DNA of 64,000 nt from Paenibacillus sp. FSL R5-0341 (GTDB lineage: Bacteria > Bacillota > Bacilli > Paenibacillales > Paenibacillaceae). The position numbers were made by a program, and so were the translations under genes. Under the pieces are notes generated by a model. That model made no database searches, was not told where the DNA came from, and saw nothing but the letters and a program-made list of their open reading frames with translations. This document shows, in pieces, positions 1 to 9,200 of this stretch (position 1 is the stretch's first letter; the number at the start of each line of letters is the position of its first letter). The stretch lies in the NCBI RefSeq assembly GCF_037975235.1, contig NZ_CP150241.1, positions 5,766,001 to 5,830,000 on the forward strand, given 5' to 3'.

Positions 1-102
1 GCGAACGACTCCAATGAAAATCAGGATCGTAAATAAGATGACAAAAATATCAAATGCATTAAAATTCGATGTACTCGCCGTGGCAGCTTCTGCAAACAGC
101 AT
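1..102 (-). CDS. Small membrane protein, N-terminal part only
   Basis: The ORF begins with ATG at 102 after a clear GGTGAGGAGG ribosome site and runs off the left edge, so only 34 residues are visible. They start MLFAEAATAS and continue into a hydrophobic stretch (FDIFVILFTILIFIGVV) that looks like one membrane helix. It resembles the short DUF2759-type proteins of Bacillales from memory only; the family call is uncertain. It lies downstream of uvrA on the same strand, 338 bp away, with its own ribosome site. Confidence 0.5.
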   Translation of the reverse strand, partial: MLFAEAATASTSNFNAFDIFVILFTILIFIGVVR

Positions 103-440
103 GGATAGACAGACCTCCTCACCATAGTTGAACAGCTAACGCATACCCTAATATCTTCCTCTATGTTATCTGTACCCTGCTTGTAATGCAAGCCCTATCA
201 TCCATAAAAATGAAAAAAATCCAATTTGGCCGAATATTCCTGCAATGCTTGTCTCTATACATATGTAAACACTTTCACGAAAACATTATAAGTCTGAGGA
301 AGGCTCTACATATCCCACAAAATAAAACCCTTCTTGTCGGAAGCAGAACACATCAGATCCTAATCCAATGTCTCACACTTCTCGAAAAGAAGGGCCTATT
401 CACTATCGTTAATTGTTCAATAATCTCTGACTACAAGGAG
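103..440. other. Intergenic region downstream of uvrA
   Basis: No convincing gene was found between uvrA and the small membrane protein. A plus-strand reading frame from 186 runs antisense into uvrA and has no ribosome site. Short complementary arms near 380-395 (CTTCTCG...AAGAAG) are too weak to call a terminator. The promoter of the small membrane gene should lie here but no clear -35/-10 pair was recognised. Confidence 0.4.
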
Positions 441-3299
441 TTAGTCCACCAATTGCAGCGCCTTACTCCGCTCGGTATCCCGCTCCAGAACTGGCTTCAA
501 GTACTTGCCCGTATAGGAAGCTTCCACTTTAATGATATCCTCAGGTGTTCCAGTTGCAACAATGGTTCCTCCACCGCTACCGCCTTCTGGACCCAGATCG
601 ACAACATAGTCTGCCGTTTTGATCACATCCAGGTTATGCTCGATCACTAGTACCGATTCCCCAGAATCAACCAGACGGTGCAATACGTTAAGCAAACGGT
701 CGATATCATCGACATGCAAACCGGTTGTCGGCTCATCGAGGATGTAGATGGTTTTCCCTGTACTGCGGCGATACAGCTCGGAAGCAAGTTTCACCCGCTG
801 GGCTTCACCACCAGACAATGTAGTTGCAGGCTGTCCCAGATTAATATAACCCAGACCCACGTCCATCAGTGTCTGCATTTTGCGATGGATCTTCGGGATG
901 TTCTCGAAGAATTGGGTTGCATCTTCAACCGTCATTTCCAGCACATCGGAAATGTTTCTGTTTTTATATTTCACTTCAAGCGTTTCCCGGTTGTATCGTT
1001 TGCCTTTGCAGACTTCACAAGGGACATAGACGTCCGGCAAGAAGTGCATCTCGATCTTGATAATGCCGTCTCCACGGCAGGCTTCACAACGTCCACCTTT
1101 AATATTGAAGCTGAACCGGCCTTTCTTATATCCACGTACTTTGGCTTCGTTCGTCTGAGCAAACAGATCACGGATATCATCAAAGACACCTGTGTACGTA
1201 GCCGGGTTGGAACGAGGTGTCCGCCCGATTGGCGATTGGTCAATATCGATAACTTTATCGATATGTTCCAGACCACGAATCTCTTTATGCTGACCCGGAC
1301 GTACACGAGCACGGTTCAGATCACGTGCCAGCGTTTTGTACAGGATCTCATTGATCAATGTAGATTTACCTGAACCGGACACACCTGTTACCGCAGTAAA
1401 CACACCCACTGGAATTTTCACATTCAGATTCTTCAGGTTATTTTCTTTGGCTCCGCGCACTTCCAACCAACGGTCTCCTACACTTCTACGTTCTGTACGA
1501 ATAGGAATGAATTTGCGCCCACTCAGATATTGACCGGTTAAGGAGTTCTCATCATTCATGATCTCTTCCGGTGTACCCTGTGACATGATGGTACCACCGT
1601 GGATACCTGCACCAGGGCCAATATCAATGATATAGTCGGCAGCCATCATCGTATCCTCATCATGTTCAACCACAATCAACGTGTTACCAATATCCCGCAT
1701 ATGCGCAAGCGTTGAAATCAGACGGTCATTATCCCGTTGATGCAAACCAATACTTGGCTCATCGAGAATGTAGAGTACACCCATCAGGCTGGAACCAATC
1801 TGTGTAGCAAGTCTAATCCGCTGCGCTTCTCCACCGGACAATGTTCCGGCAGCACGACTCAGTGTAAGGTAATCCAGACCTACGTTCACCAGAAAGCCCA
1901 GACGGCTGTTGATCTCTTTCAAAATCAGTTTGGCAATCGTCTGCTCTTTCTCCGTCAATTCCAATGTATCAAAGAATCGGCCAGCTTCACCAATGGACAA
2001 ACTAGTCACATACGCCATGTTGTGATCATTAATCGTAACCGCGAGACTTTCCCGTTTCAGACGCTGACCTTTACACGTACCACAAGGCTTCGCACTCATG
2101 TAACCTTCAATGAATTCGCGGATACCTTCAGATGCCGTATCACGGTAACGACGCTCTAAGTTATTCACGATACCTTCAAAGGTAACCAGTGCTTCCTTCC
2201 GTTGTCCAAAATCATTCTCATAGCGGAAACGGATTTTCTCCGTACCTGTACCCTGCAACAACTTGTTCATCTGCTCAGCTGGCAGATCTTCGACAGGTAC
2301 ATTTTGCGGGATGTTGAAGTGCTCACATACTGACTTGAGGAACTGCGGATAATAGGTCGATGTTCCACCAGTCCAAGCATCGAAAGCACCGTCTTCAATC
2401 GTCTTGCTGCGATCCGGTACGAGCAGGTCAGGGTCAACGATCATTTTGACACCCAATCCATCACAATCCGGGCAAGCCCCGAAAGGACTGTTAAATGAGA
2501 ACATCCGTGGTGCAAGCTCTTCAATACTGAATCCGCACACCGGGCAGGCAAAGTTGGAACTGAAGCGCAGCTCTTCTTCACCCATAATGTCCACAAGTAG
2601 TTGTCCACCGGACAAATTAAGTGCTGTTTCAATAGAGTCGGCCAGACGCGCCTGTACATCATCCTTAACGACGATCCGGTCAACAACGACTTCAATTGTA
2701 TGCTTCTTGTTTTTCTCCAATTGAATATCTTCTGAAAGGTCACGCAGTTCCCCGTTCACCCGTACACGGACGAAGCCCTGCTTGGACACATCGGCAAATA
2801 CACTTTTATGCTCGCCCTTACGGCCCGAGATAATGGGTGCCAAAATCTGCAACCGGGTACGCTCTGGATATTGCATAATGCGGTCAACCATTTGTTCTAC
2901 GGTCTGGGAACTGATCTCCACACCATGGTCTGGACAATGTGGATGACCTACACGTGCAAATAACAGACGCAGATAATCATAAATTTCGGTCACGGTTCCT
3001 ACTGTGGAACGTGGGTTACGGCTTGTTGTTTTCTGATCTATTGAAATGGCAGGGGACAATCCTTCGATGGAATCAACGTCCGGTTTCTCCATCTGTCCCA
3101 GAAACTGCCGTGCATAGGCTGACAATGATTCTACATAACGTCGCTGTCCTTCAGCATAGATCGTGTCAAAAGCCAGCGAGGACTTGCCTGATCCACTCAG
3201 GCCGGTCAATACAACAAAGCGATCACGCGGGATGGTAATATCGATATTCTTCAGGTTATGCGCTCGTGCGCCTTTAATGACAATGTTATCGCTCGCCAA
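441..3299 (-). CDS. uvrA: Excinuclease ABC subunit A (UvrA)
   Basis: UvrA is the damage-sensing ATPase of nucleotide excision repair; a dimer loads UvrB on lesions. The 952-residue product has the family length. Two ABC modules are visible: Walker A motifs GLSGSGKSS (about residue 33) and GVSGSGKST (about 640), two LSGGEAQR signature motifs, and CxxC zinc motifs, including CPVCGF and CEACRGDG...CEVCKGKR. The start codon is TTG, supported by GAGAGGATGA eight bases upstream. It lies on the same strand as uvrB, but 805 bp of repeats separate them, which is wide for this normally tight pair. Confidence 0.98.
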   Translation of the reverse strand: MASDNIVIKGARAHNLKNIDITIPRDRFVVLTGLSGSGKSSLAFDTIYAEGQRRYVESLSAYARQFLGQMEKPDVDSIEGLSPAISIDQKTTSRNPRSTVGTVTEIYDYLRLLFARVGHPHCPDHGVEISSQTVEQMVDRIMQYPERTRLQILAPIISGRKGEHKSVFADVSKQGFVRVRVNGELRDLSEDIQLEKNKKHTIEVVVDRIVVKDDVQARLADSIETALNLSGGQLLVDIMGEEELRFSSNFACPVCGFSIEELAPRMFSFNSPFGACPDCDGLGVKMIVDPDLLVPDRSKTIEDGAFDAWTGGTSTYYPQFLKSVCEHFNIPQNVPVEDLPAEQMNKLLQGTGTEKIRFRYENDFGQRKEALVTFEGIVNNLERRYRDTASEGIREFIEGYMSAKPCGTCKGQRLKRESLAVTINDHNMAYVTSLSIGEAGRFFDTLELTEKEQTIAKLILKEINSRLGFLVNVGLDYLTLSRAAGTLSGGEAQRIRLATQIGSSLMGVLYILDEPSIGLHQRDNDRLISTLAHMRDIGNTLIVVEHDEDTMMAADYIIDIGPGAGIHGGTIMSQGTPEEIMNDENSLTGQYLSGRKFIPIRTERRSVGDRWLEVRGAKENNLKNLNVKIPVGVFTAVTGVSGSGKSTLINEILYKTLARDLNRARVRPGQHKEIRGLEHIDKVIDIDQSPIGRTPRSNPATYTGVFDDIRDLFAQTNEAKVRGYKKGRFSFNIKGGRCEACRGDGIIKIEMHFLPDVYVPCEVCKGKRYNRETLEVKYKNRNISDVLEMTVEDATQFFENIPKIHRKMQTLMDVGLGYINLGQPATTLSGGEAQRVKLASELYRRSTGKTIYILDEPTTGLHVDDIDRLLNVLHRLVDSGESVLVIEHNLDVIKTADYVVDLGPEGGSGGGTIVATGTPEDIIKVEASYTGKYLKPVLERDTERSKALQLVD

Positions 3300-3355
3300 T
3301 AGTATTCATCCTCTCAGTGTGTTAATCCAAACCTTACCTTTCGATCCCTCCCAAA

Positions 3356-3398
3356 CCCTCCCTTCCAAGGGAGGGCCCCAGAGGGCGCAGCCCTCTGG
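3356..3398. repeat. Two adjacent short hairpins upstream of uvrA
   Basis: At 3356-3375 CCCTCCCTT and AAGGGAGGG pair across two bases. At 3378-3398 CCAGAGGGC and GCCCTCTGG pair across GCA. Both lie in the uvrA leader on the minus strand. Neither is followed by a T run in either direction, so they are not ordinary terminators. Confidence 0.7.
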
Positions 3399-3471
3399 AC
3401 ACCCGAAACAAGCGGTGCAACGGTGAGGGGTCGGGTCTTGCTATGTGAAGGGTGGTCGTGTGCCCGCGGCT

Positions 3472-3510
3472 CCGTATAAGGTTCCGGCTCATTGCCGGAA
3501 CCTTATACGG
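3472..3510. repeat. Perfect 17-bp inverted repeat with 5-base loop
   Basis: CCGTATAAGGTTCCGGC at 3472-3488 and its exact complement at 3494-3510 are separated by TCATT. This strong hairpin sits just left of the 71-bp tandem array. It has no T run, so termination is unlikely. It may be part of the same extragenic repeat cluster. Confidence 0.85.
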
Positions 3511-3530
3511 CCGCTCTGCTGCGAGGTGAC

Positions 3531-3887
3531 GCTCTCGGCTTCGCCTTGGTCGCGACAGGTCGCCATTGCCTTCGGCTCGGCTCCAAGGTCAACACCGGAA
3601 CGCTCTCAGCTTCGCCTTGGTCGCGACAGGTCGCCATTGCCTTCGGCTCGGCTCCAAGGTCAACACCGGAACGCTCTCGGCTTCTCCTTGGTCGCGACAA
3701 GTCGCCATTGCCTTCGGCTCGGCTCCAAGGTCAACACCGGGGCGCTCTCGGCTTCGCCTTGATCGTGCCAGGTCGCCATTGCCTTCGGCTCGGCTCCAAA
3801 GTTCAACACCAGGACGCTCTCGGCTTCTCCTTGGTCGCGACAGGTCGCCATTGCCTTCGGCTCGGCTCCAAAGTTCAACACCGAGGC
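3531..3887. repeat. Tandem array, five copies of a 71-72 bp unit
   Basis: The unit begins GCTCTCGGCTTCGCC and includes the NruI-like palindrome TCGCGA, GCCATTGCCTTCGGCTCGG and a CAACACC junction. Starts fall at 3531, 3602, 3673, 3744 and 3816, with a sixth partial start at 3888. The copies differ by point changes (cagc/cggc, TCGCGA/TCGTGC) and one inserted base. Because 71 is not a multiple of 3, the reading frame shifts each copy; the ORFs across it are repeat artefacts. It lies between uvrB and uvrA and is clearly more GC-rich than its flanks. Confidence 0.9.
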
Positions 3888-4104
3888 GCTCTCGACTCTC
3901 AGGGGGGACACGACTCCCAAATGCTTTCCTATAAACCTTTTAACCAATTTCAACTTTTCTATCAGTATAGACCTGATTTCAAGATTTCAACATCTCTTAT
4001 TATCGGTAGATATAGATGATTTCCTTACTCAACAAGAGAACGGCCAATTGGCCGTTCTCTTGTTACAGTTCTCTCATTTATGGAGCATATGAATGAGCAA
4101 TATC

Positions 4105-6096
4105 TTATTCAGCGCGAAGTTCCAGCAACGCATCGCGAAGCTCGGCAGCACGCTCAAACTGCAGGTTTTTGGCTGCATCTTTCATCTCTACCTCCAGACG
4201 CTGGATAAGCGCCTGGCGATCTTTCTTCGACATCTTCTCGGCAGCACCTGTGAGATAATCTTTTTTGGATTCAGCAACTTTGGTTGCTTCAATCACATCA
4301 CGCACTTTTTTGCGAATCGTCTGTGGTGTAATGCCATGTTTCTCGTTGTACTCGATCTGAATCGCACGACGACGTTCGGTTTCCTTAATCGCCTTGTCCA
4401 TCGAATCGGTCACTTTGTCACCGTACAGAATAACGCGCCCCTCGCTGTTCCGCGCGGCACGACCAATCGTTTGGATCAGTGAGCGTTCGGAACGCAGGAA
4501 TCCTTCTTTGTCGGCATCCAATATCGCTACCAGGGATACTTCCGGCAGATCCAGACCTTCCCGGAGCAAGTTAATCCCGATTAGAACATGGAAAACGCCC
4601 AGCCTTAGATCACGTAAAATCGCCATCCGTTCCAACGTTTTGATCTCGGAGTGCAGGTAGCGTACCTTGATTCCAATCTCCTTGAGATAATCCGTCAGGT
4701 CCTCGGACATTTTCTTCGTTAATGTTGTAATCAACACACGTTCGTCTTTGGCAATCCGATCGTTAATCTCACCGATCAAGTCATCAATCTGTCCCTTCGT
4801 TGGACGCAGTTCGATAATTGGATCAAGTAGTCCGGTTGGACGAATAATCTGTTGCACCATCGTATCCGTATGCTCAATCTCATAAGGACCTGGTGTGGCA
4901 GATACATAGATAATCTGATCCATCTTGCCTTCGAACTCGTCGAATTTGAGTGGACGATTATCCAGCGCTGACGGCAGACGGAAACCATGATCAACCAGCA
5001 CCGTCTTCCGCGCTTGGTCACCATTGTACATCGCACGGATCTGTGGCAGCGTCACATGGGACTCATCGACCACGATCAACATGTCATCCGGGAAGTAATC
5101 CATCAGTGTATATGGCGTATCGCCACGTTCTCGGAAAGTCAGCGGACCCGAATAGTTCTCAATCCCTGAACAGAATCCGACTTCCTTCATCATCTCGATA
5201 TCGTACCGTGTACGCTGCTCCAGTCGCTGAGCCTCCAGCAATTTCCCCTGTTCACGCAACACTTCAAGACGCTCTTCCAGTTCACGCTCAATGTTCACCA
5301 ATGCAACCTTCATCGTCTCTTCTTGCGTTACAAAGTGAGACGCCGGGAAGATGGCAATATGTTCACGTTCACCAATCAGTTCTCCGGTTAACACGTCAAT
5401 CTCCGTAATCTTCTCAATCTCATCACCGAACAATTCAACCCGAATCGCATGTTCGCCCTTAGAGGCAGGGAAAATCTCAACTACATCCCCACGGACACGG
5501 AATGTTCCCCTCACAAAGTTAATATCGTTCCGTTGATACTGAATCTCTACCAGTCGGGACAAAATCTGATTGCGCGGTTTCTCCATACCTACCCGGAGTG
5601 ACAGCAACATGCTGGAATATGAGTGAGGTGAACCCAGACCATAAATACAGGACACACTCGCTACAATGATGACATCCCTGCGCTCAAACAATGAACTTGT
5701 CGCTGCATGCCGCAGTTTGTCGATCTCTTCATTAATACTTGAATCCTTCTCGATATACGTATCGGAGGAAGGGATATATGCTTCTGGCTGAAAGTAATCG
5801 TAATAACTGACGAAATACTCAACCATGTTATTAGGGAAAAAATCTTTGAACTCACTTGCAAGCTGCGCTGCCAACGTCTTATTGTGCGCAATAATAAGCG
5901 TCGGACGTTGCAGCTGGGCAATGGTCTGGGCAATCGTAAATGTCTTACCGGTACCCGTTGCACCCAGCAGTGTCTGATACCTTTTCCCCTCCTGAACACC
6001 CTTCACCAGTTCTTTAATGGCTGCAGGCTGATCACCTTGGGGAGAAAACTCTGACTCGATCTCGAACGTTTTGTCGCTCATTATAATATCGCTCAT
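4105..6096 (-). CDS. uvrB: Excinuclease ABC subunit B (UvrB)
   Basis: UvrB is the central damage-verification helicase of nucleotide excision repair. It receives DNA from UvrA and recruits UvrC. The 663-residue protein shows Walker A GATGTGKT (about residue 45), the beta-hairpin region YYDYFQPEAY, DESH box VVDESHVTLPQ, helicase motif VI QTIGRAARN, and a C-terminal UVR coiled coil (IQRLEVEMKDAAKNLQFE). ATG at 6096 follows AGGGTGAG. The internal ATG five codons later has no ribosome site. A sigma-A-type promoter and a LexA-like box lie immediately upstream. Confidence 0.98.
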   Translation of the reverse strand: MSDIIMSDKTFEIESEFSPQGDQPAAIKELVKGVQEGKRYQTLLGATGTGKTFTIAQTIAQLQRPTLIIAHNKTLAAQLASEFKDFFPNNMVEYFVSYYDYFQPEAYIPSSDTYIEKDSSINEEIDKLRHAATSSLFERRDVIIVASVSCIYGLGSPHSYSSMLLSLRVGMEKPRNQILSRLVEIQYQRNDINFVRGTFRVRGDVVEIFPASKGEHAIRVELFGDEIEKITEIDVLTGELIGEREHIAIFPASHFVTQEETMKVALVNIERELEERLEVLREQGKLLEAQRLEQRTRYDIEMMKEVGFCSGIENYSGPLTFRERGDTPYTLMDYFPDDMLIVVDESHVTLPQIRAMYNGDQARKTVLVDHGFRLPSALDNRPLKFDEFEGKMDQIIYVSATPGPYEIEHTDTMVQQIIRPTGLLDPIIELRPTKGQIDDLIGEINDRIAKDERVLITTLTKKMSEDLTDYLKEIGIKVRYLHSEIKTLERMAILRDLRLGVFHVLIGINLLREGLDLPEVSLVAILDADKEGFLRSERSLIQTIGRAARNSEGRVILYGDKVTDSMDKAIKETERRRAIQIEYNEKHGITPQTIRKKVRDVIEATKVAESKKDYLTGAAEKMSKKDRQALIQRLEVEMKDAAKNLQFERAAELRDALLELRAE

Positions 6097-6185
6097 TGCC
6101 GTATCTCACCCTATCGTCTAAAATAATAGTCACTATATATTGTCGAAGTTCCCCGAATTTTCATATGGGAAAACTTATAGTAATA

Positions 6186-6199
6186 GGAATATTTGTTCC
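6186..6199. promoter_or_regulatory. Candidate LexA (SOS) box for uvrB
   Basis: GGAATATTTGTTCC matches 11 of 14 positions of the Gram-positive SOS box CGAACRNRYGTTYC. It lies a few bases downstream of the uvrB -10 element, where LexA would block transcription. uvrB is a known SOS gene in Bacillales. The match is imperfect at one outer base, so this is an inference. Confidence 0.5.
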
Positions 6200-6205
6200 C
6201 GTTTA

Positions 6206-6234
6206 ATTATACCTCGTTCGTTTTAGTGATGCAA
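6206..6234 (-). promoter_or_regulatory. uvrB promoter, sigma-A type
   Basis: On the minus strand TTGCAT, a 17-base spacer and a perfect TATAAT are found, about 110 bases upstream of the uvrB start. It lies only about 30 bp from the motA start on the other strand, so the two transcription units are tightly back to back. Confidence 0.7.
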
Positions 6235-6265
6235 ACGTGAAATGAAGATAGGAGTGGGTTAATTT

Positions 6266-7063
6266 ATGGATATTGCGACACTTATCGGTATTATTGCCGG
6301 AATTGCCGCAGTCATTAGCGGTTTTTTGTGGGAAGGCGGTCAATTGTCCGGTCTCCTGCAAAAAACGGCTGCTTTAATTGTATTCGGTGGAACGATTGCT
6401 GCTGTGGTTGCCAGTTTCCCAGCGCATCGCCTTCGTACAATTCCAGCTGCCTTGCGTATGGCTTTTGGACGCAACAATAATGAATCAGGCTTGTGGGTTG
6501 AAGAGCTGGTCGAGATGTCTTCAATCGCGCGCCGCTCAGGTGTACTTGCATTGGAACGCAAGGTTATGGATCATCCGCATCCATTTTTGCAAGATGGTAT
6601 TCAGATGGTTGTCGATGGTACGGATCAGGATGTGGTTCGCCAGATCCTGGAGATGGAAATTGACTCCATTGAACTAAAACATGAGGGATATGCCAAAATA
6701 TTTGAATCCGCTGGTGGTTATGCCCCAACCATGGGCATCATCGGAACTGTGATGGGACTTATTCAGGTCCTTGGCAGTTTGACCGATCCCACAGGACTCG
6801 GACCTGCCATTGCTGTTGCCTTTACCGCAACCCTGTATGGGGTCGCCAGTGCCAATCTTATCTTTTTGCCCATTGCCTCCAAGATCAAATCCAGAGGTGC
6901 AGACGAAGTGCAGACCATGGAAATGCTTCTCGAAGGTGTACTTGCCATTCAGAACGGTGAGAATCCCCAGCTTGTACGCAAAAGACTGGAGTCCTTCACC
7001 CTCACGCATCGTCAGCACGTACGTCCCCTAGCAAAGGAGGGATTGGATGAGTCGGCGCAGTAA
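6266..7063 (+). CDS. motA: Flagellar stator protein MotA
   Basis: MotA forms the membrane ring of the stator that converts ion flow into flagellar rotation. The 265-residue protein has four hydrophobic helices (near residues 3-20, 33-50, 150-170, 183-202). The two conserved prolines of the channel appear in YAPTMGIIGTVMGL and in IFLPIASKIK. The cytoplasmic loop between helices 2 and 3 is charged, as expected. The ribosome site is AGGAGTGGG. It overlaps motB by 17 bp, so the pair is translationally coupled. It could equally be a MotP-type protein; ion specificity cannot be read here. Confidence 0.93.
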   Translation: MDIATLIGIIAGIAAVISGFLWEGGQLSGLLQKTAALIVFGGTIAAVVASFPAHRLRTIPAALRMAFGRNNNESGLWVEELVEMSSIARRSGVLALERKVMDHPHPFLQDGIQMVVDGTDQDVVRQILEMEIDSIELKHEGYAKIFESAGGYAPTMGIIGTVMGLIQVLGSLTDPTGLGPAIAVAFTATLYGVASANLIFLPIASKIKSRGADEVQTMEMLLEGVLAIQNGENPQLVRKRLESFTLTHRQHVRPLAKEGLDESAQ

Positions 7064-7871
7064 ACGGCGCGGAAAACGTGAAACTGTCGATCATCGGGAT
7101 CGCTGGATGATTACTTATGCCGATCTCATCACCCTGCTTTTAATATTTTTTGTCATCATGTACGCCATGAGCAATCTGGATTCCGGTAAATATGATGTCG
7201 TTACTCAATCCTTACAAAATACATTCAACGCGTCCGACTCTGTACTTGAGCTTGGTGAAGGACTCGGTGAGAAACCCGGACAGACGATTACAGAGACCCC
7301 ACCATCCGAGGTTCAGGGTGAAGGAACGCCTTCCGATTCCGGGACTGCTACGCCAGAAGATGACGACAAGCCTCTCACAGAGCGTGAAGAGCAATTCAGA
7401 TCACAGGAACAGGAACTGCAAAATCTGTTCAATGTGATTACCCAATATATCGAGGATAATAAACTGGAAAATCAAATTTTTGTTGCGGACAAGCCACAGG
7501 GCCTCTCCATTACCCTAAGTGACCGTTTCCTTTTTGACCAGGGACAGGCCGCTCTAAAGGATGGGGCAGCACCAACGCTCAGTAAGCTTGCCAGCCTGTT
7601 CCGTGATCTGAACACCGTTGTCAGCATTGAGGGTCACACCGATAATGTTCCTGTGGGGGCAAACTCCGCCTATACCGATAACTGGCAGCTTTCGGGAGAA
7701 CGCGCACTATCTGTATTGCGATTCTTTCTGGATACAGAGAAGCTCAACCCTGACGGCTTCCAATACGCCGGTTATGCGGATACTCGCCCAACGGGTGACA
7801 ACACTACAGCGGCTGGCAGACAAAAGAACCGTCGAGTGGAAATTACTGTCTTGCGTCAGCTCCAACCTTAA
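7047..7871 (+). CDS. motB: Flagellar stator protein MotB
   Basis: MotB pairs with MotA and anchors the stator to peptidoglycan. The 274-residue product has a basic N-terminus, one membrane helix preceded by WMITYADLITLLL, whose Asp is the ion-binding residue, then an acidic Pro/Thr-rich plug and linker. The C-terminus is an OmpA/MotB domain with IEGHTDNVPV and NRRVEITVL. AAAGGAGGG lies before the start inside motA. The IFFVIMYAMSN helix does not decide between proton and sodium use. A strong terminator follows. Confidence 0.93.
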   Translation: MSRRSKRRGKRETVDHRDRWMITYADLITLLLIFFVIMYAMSNLDSGKYDVVTQSLQNTFNASDSVLELGEGLGEKPGQTITETPPSEVQGEGTPSDSGTATPEDDDKPLTEREEQFRSQEQELQNLFNVITQYIEDNKLENQIFVADKPQGLSITLSDRFLFDQGQAALKDGAAPTLSKLASLFRDLNTVVSIEGHTDNVPVGANSAYTDNWQLSGERALSVLRFFLDTEKLNPDGFQYAGYADTRPTGDNTTAAGRQKNRRVEITVLRQLQP

Positions 7872-7922
7872 TCTTCAACATTTCCATAATGCATCATTAC
7901 ATTCTTCATTCTAAACATAAAG

Positions 7923-7968
7923 AGCACGCTCTGGCTGAATTATATTCAGGCAGAACGTGCTTTTTTTT
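7923..7968 (+). terminator. motAB terminator
   Basis: A long stem (AGCACGctctGGCTGAAT against ATTCAGGCAGaACGTGCT) with a 4-base loop is followed by eight Ts on the plus strand, 50 bp after the motB stop. Confidence 0.85.
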
Positions 7969-8021
7969 GTAACCTATATCGTGTGAAGTCAGATCCCAAA
8001 TCTCATATTCAAGTTATGAAG

Positions 8022-9200
8022 TTATGCATCCACACCTGGCTGACTGGGGCGCAGAATCGCAGAACCAACCGTCAACAAAATGGCAGCCATGCCGAACAAT
8101 ATTAATAGTGGCATTGTAATATCCGATAACGTACCGCCGGCGGAGATCGTTTCGACTGCCTGAATCGTCCACTTCTGTGGAACAAAGTTGGCGAGCTTCT
8201 GCATATAGTCAGGCATCAACGAGATCGGCCAGAAACAACCGCCTATCATGCAGGTTGGCATAATGACAAGTGAATTCAACATGTTGGCATTTTTGGGATT
8301 ACGGATTAATCCTGCAACAGTGCTCGCAATCCCCATGGAGACCAGCATGAATGCCGCCAAGATCATGAAATGAATTCCAAAAGGGATACCCGCATCATAA
8401 TGCAGCAACCACCTGCTGACTCCCAAAACCAGAACAATCTGAATCATACCAATGACAAAGCTGCCCAGAAAATTGCCAAGCGCAATCTCATATGCACGAA
8501 CGGGCGCCGTATATACTCTGGCCATCGTGCGTTTCCTGCGATCTTCCATAATCACAGCAACTGCGCTGGTCAGCAGGCCCATCATAAACATGATTGTAAA
8601 TCCAGTCACATTGCTCAGGCCTGGCTTGGGATAGATCTGCAGATTCGTGACTTCACCAGCAACCTGATGCTTTCCTGTTTCCTGCAATAGCTGTTCAACC
8701 GGCTTTTGTATCTTCTCCACTATGTCATTCTCACTTGAGACACGACCCGCAGCCAACGTAACAGCTGAAGCAGATTGTTGCAATCCGTTCGTCAAACCTT
8801 CAACTGCTGCTCGTAGTGTATAGGAATCTTCACTTATACGCATTTCCACCAGTTTAATTTCGGTGGCCTTACCCTGAAGCAGTTCCTCCGTATAACGTGC
8901 CGGAATGATGATGCCAGAACTTCCTTTTTGCTGAGCAATAGCTTCCTTCACTTCTGCTTCATTGTTCATTGGCTTAAGCAGATACTCTTCTTTGCCAGCA
9001 AGCTCGTTAATCATCCATGTCCCTGCTACCCCTGTATCCTCGTTGACATAGGGAATGACCGTCCGTGTACTCTGCTCACTCCCAAAAAGGGCAACTGCTC
9101 CTGTAACCACCAGGCAAGGCAGAAGCAGAAACGTAATGAAGCCCATTTTACGACCAAGTGTACGTCTGATCATCAACCAGGCGATGTGTAGACTATTCAT
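8022..9200 (-). CDS. ABC-2 type exporter permease
   Basis: This is a membrane subunit of an ABC-2 family exporter. The 392-residue protein has one N-terminal helix (about residues 18-40), a large extracytoplasmic domain (to about 205), then five or six helices (FTIMFMMGLLTSAVAV onwards), the standard ABC2_membrane_3 layout. Its start overlaps the end of the upstream permease by 8 bp. Together with that paralogue and the ATPase it forms a three-gene exporter. Substrate is unknown. Antimicrobial peptide, lipid or drug export is plausible because a two-component system lies divergently next door. Confidence 0.85.
   Translation of the reverse strand: MNSLHIAWLMIRRTLGRKMGFITFLLLPCLVVTGAVALFGSEQSTRTVIPYVNEDTGVAGTWMINELAGKEEYLLKPMNNEAEVKEAIAQQKGSSGIIIPARYTEELLQGKATEIKLVEMRISEDSYTLRAAVEGLTNGLQQSASAVTLAAGRVSSENDIVEKIQKPVEQLLQETGKHQVAGEVTNLQIYPKPGLSNVTGFTIMFMMGLLTSAVAVIMEDRRKRTMARVYTAPVRAYEIALGNFLGSFVIGMIQIVLVLGVSRWLLHYDAGIPFGIHFMILAAFMLVSMGIASTVAGLIRNPKNANMLNSLVIMPTCMIGGCFWPISLMPDYMQKLANFVPQKWTIQAVETISAGGTLSDITMPLLILFGMAAILLTVGSAILRPSQPGVDA

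Noticed and set aside
3531..3887. Possible CRISPR array
   Set aside because: The units are joined head to tail with near-identical sequence throughout; there are no unique spacers and no cas genes.
3445..4019. Several overlapping ORFs across the uvrB-uvrA gap
   Set aside because: They are made by the 71-bp repeats, change frame each copy and have no ribosome site.
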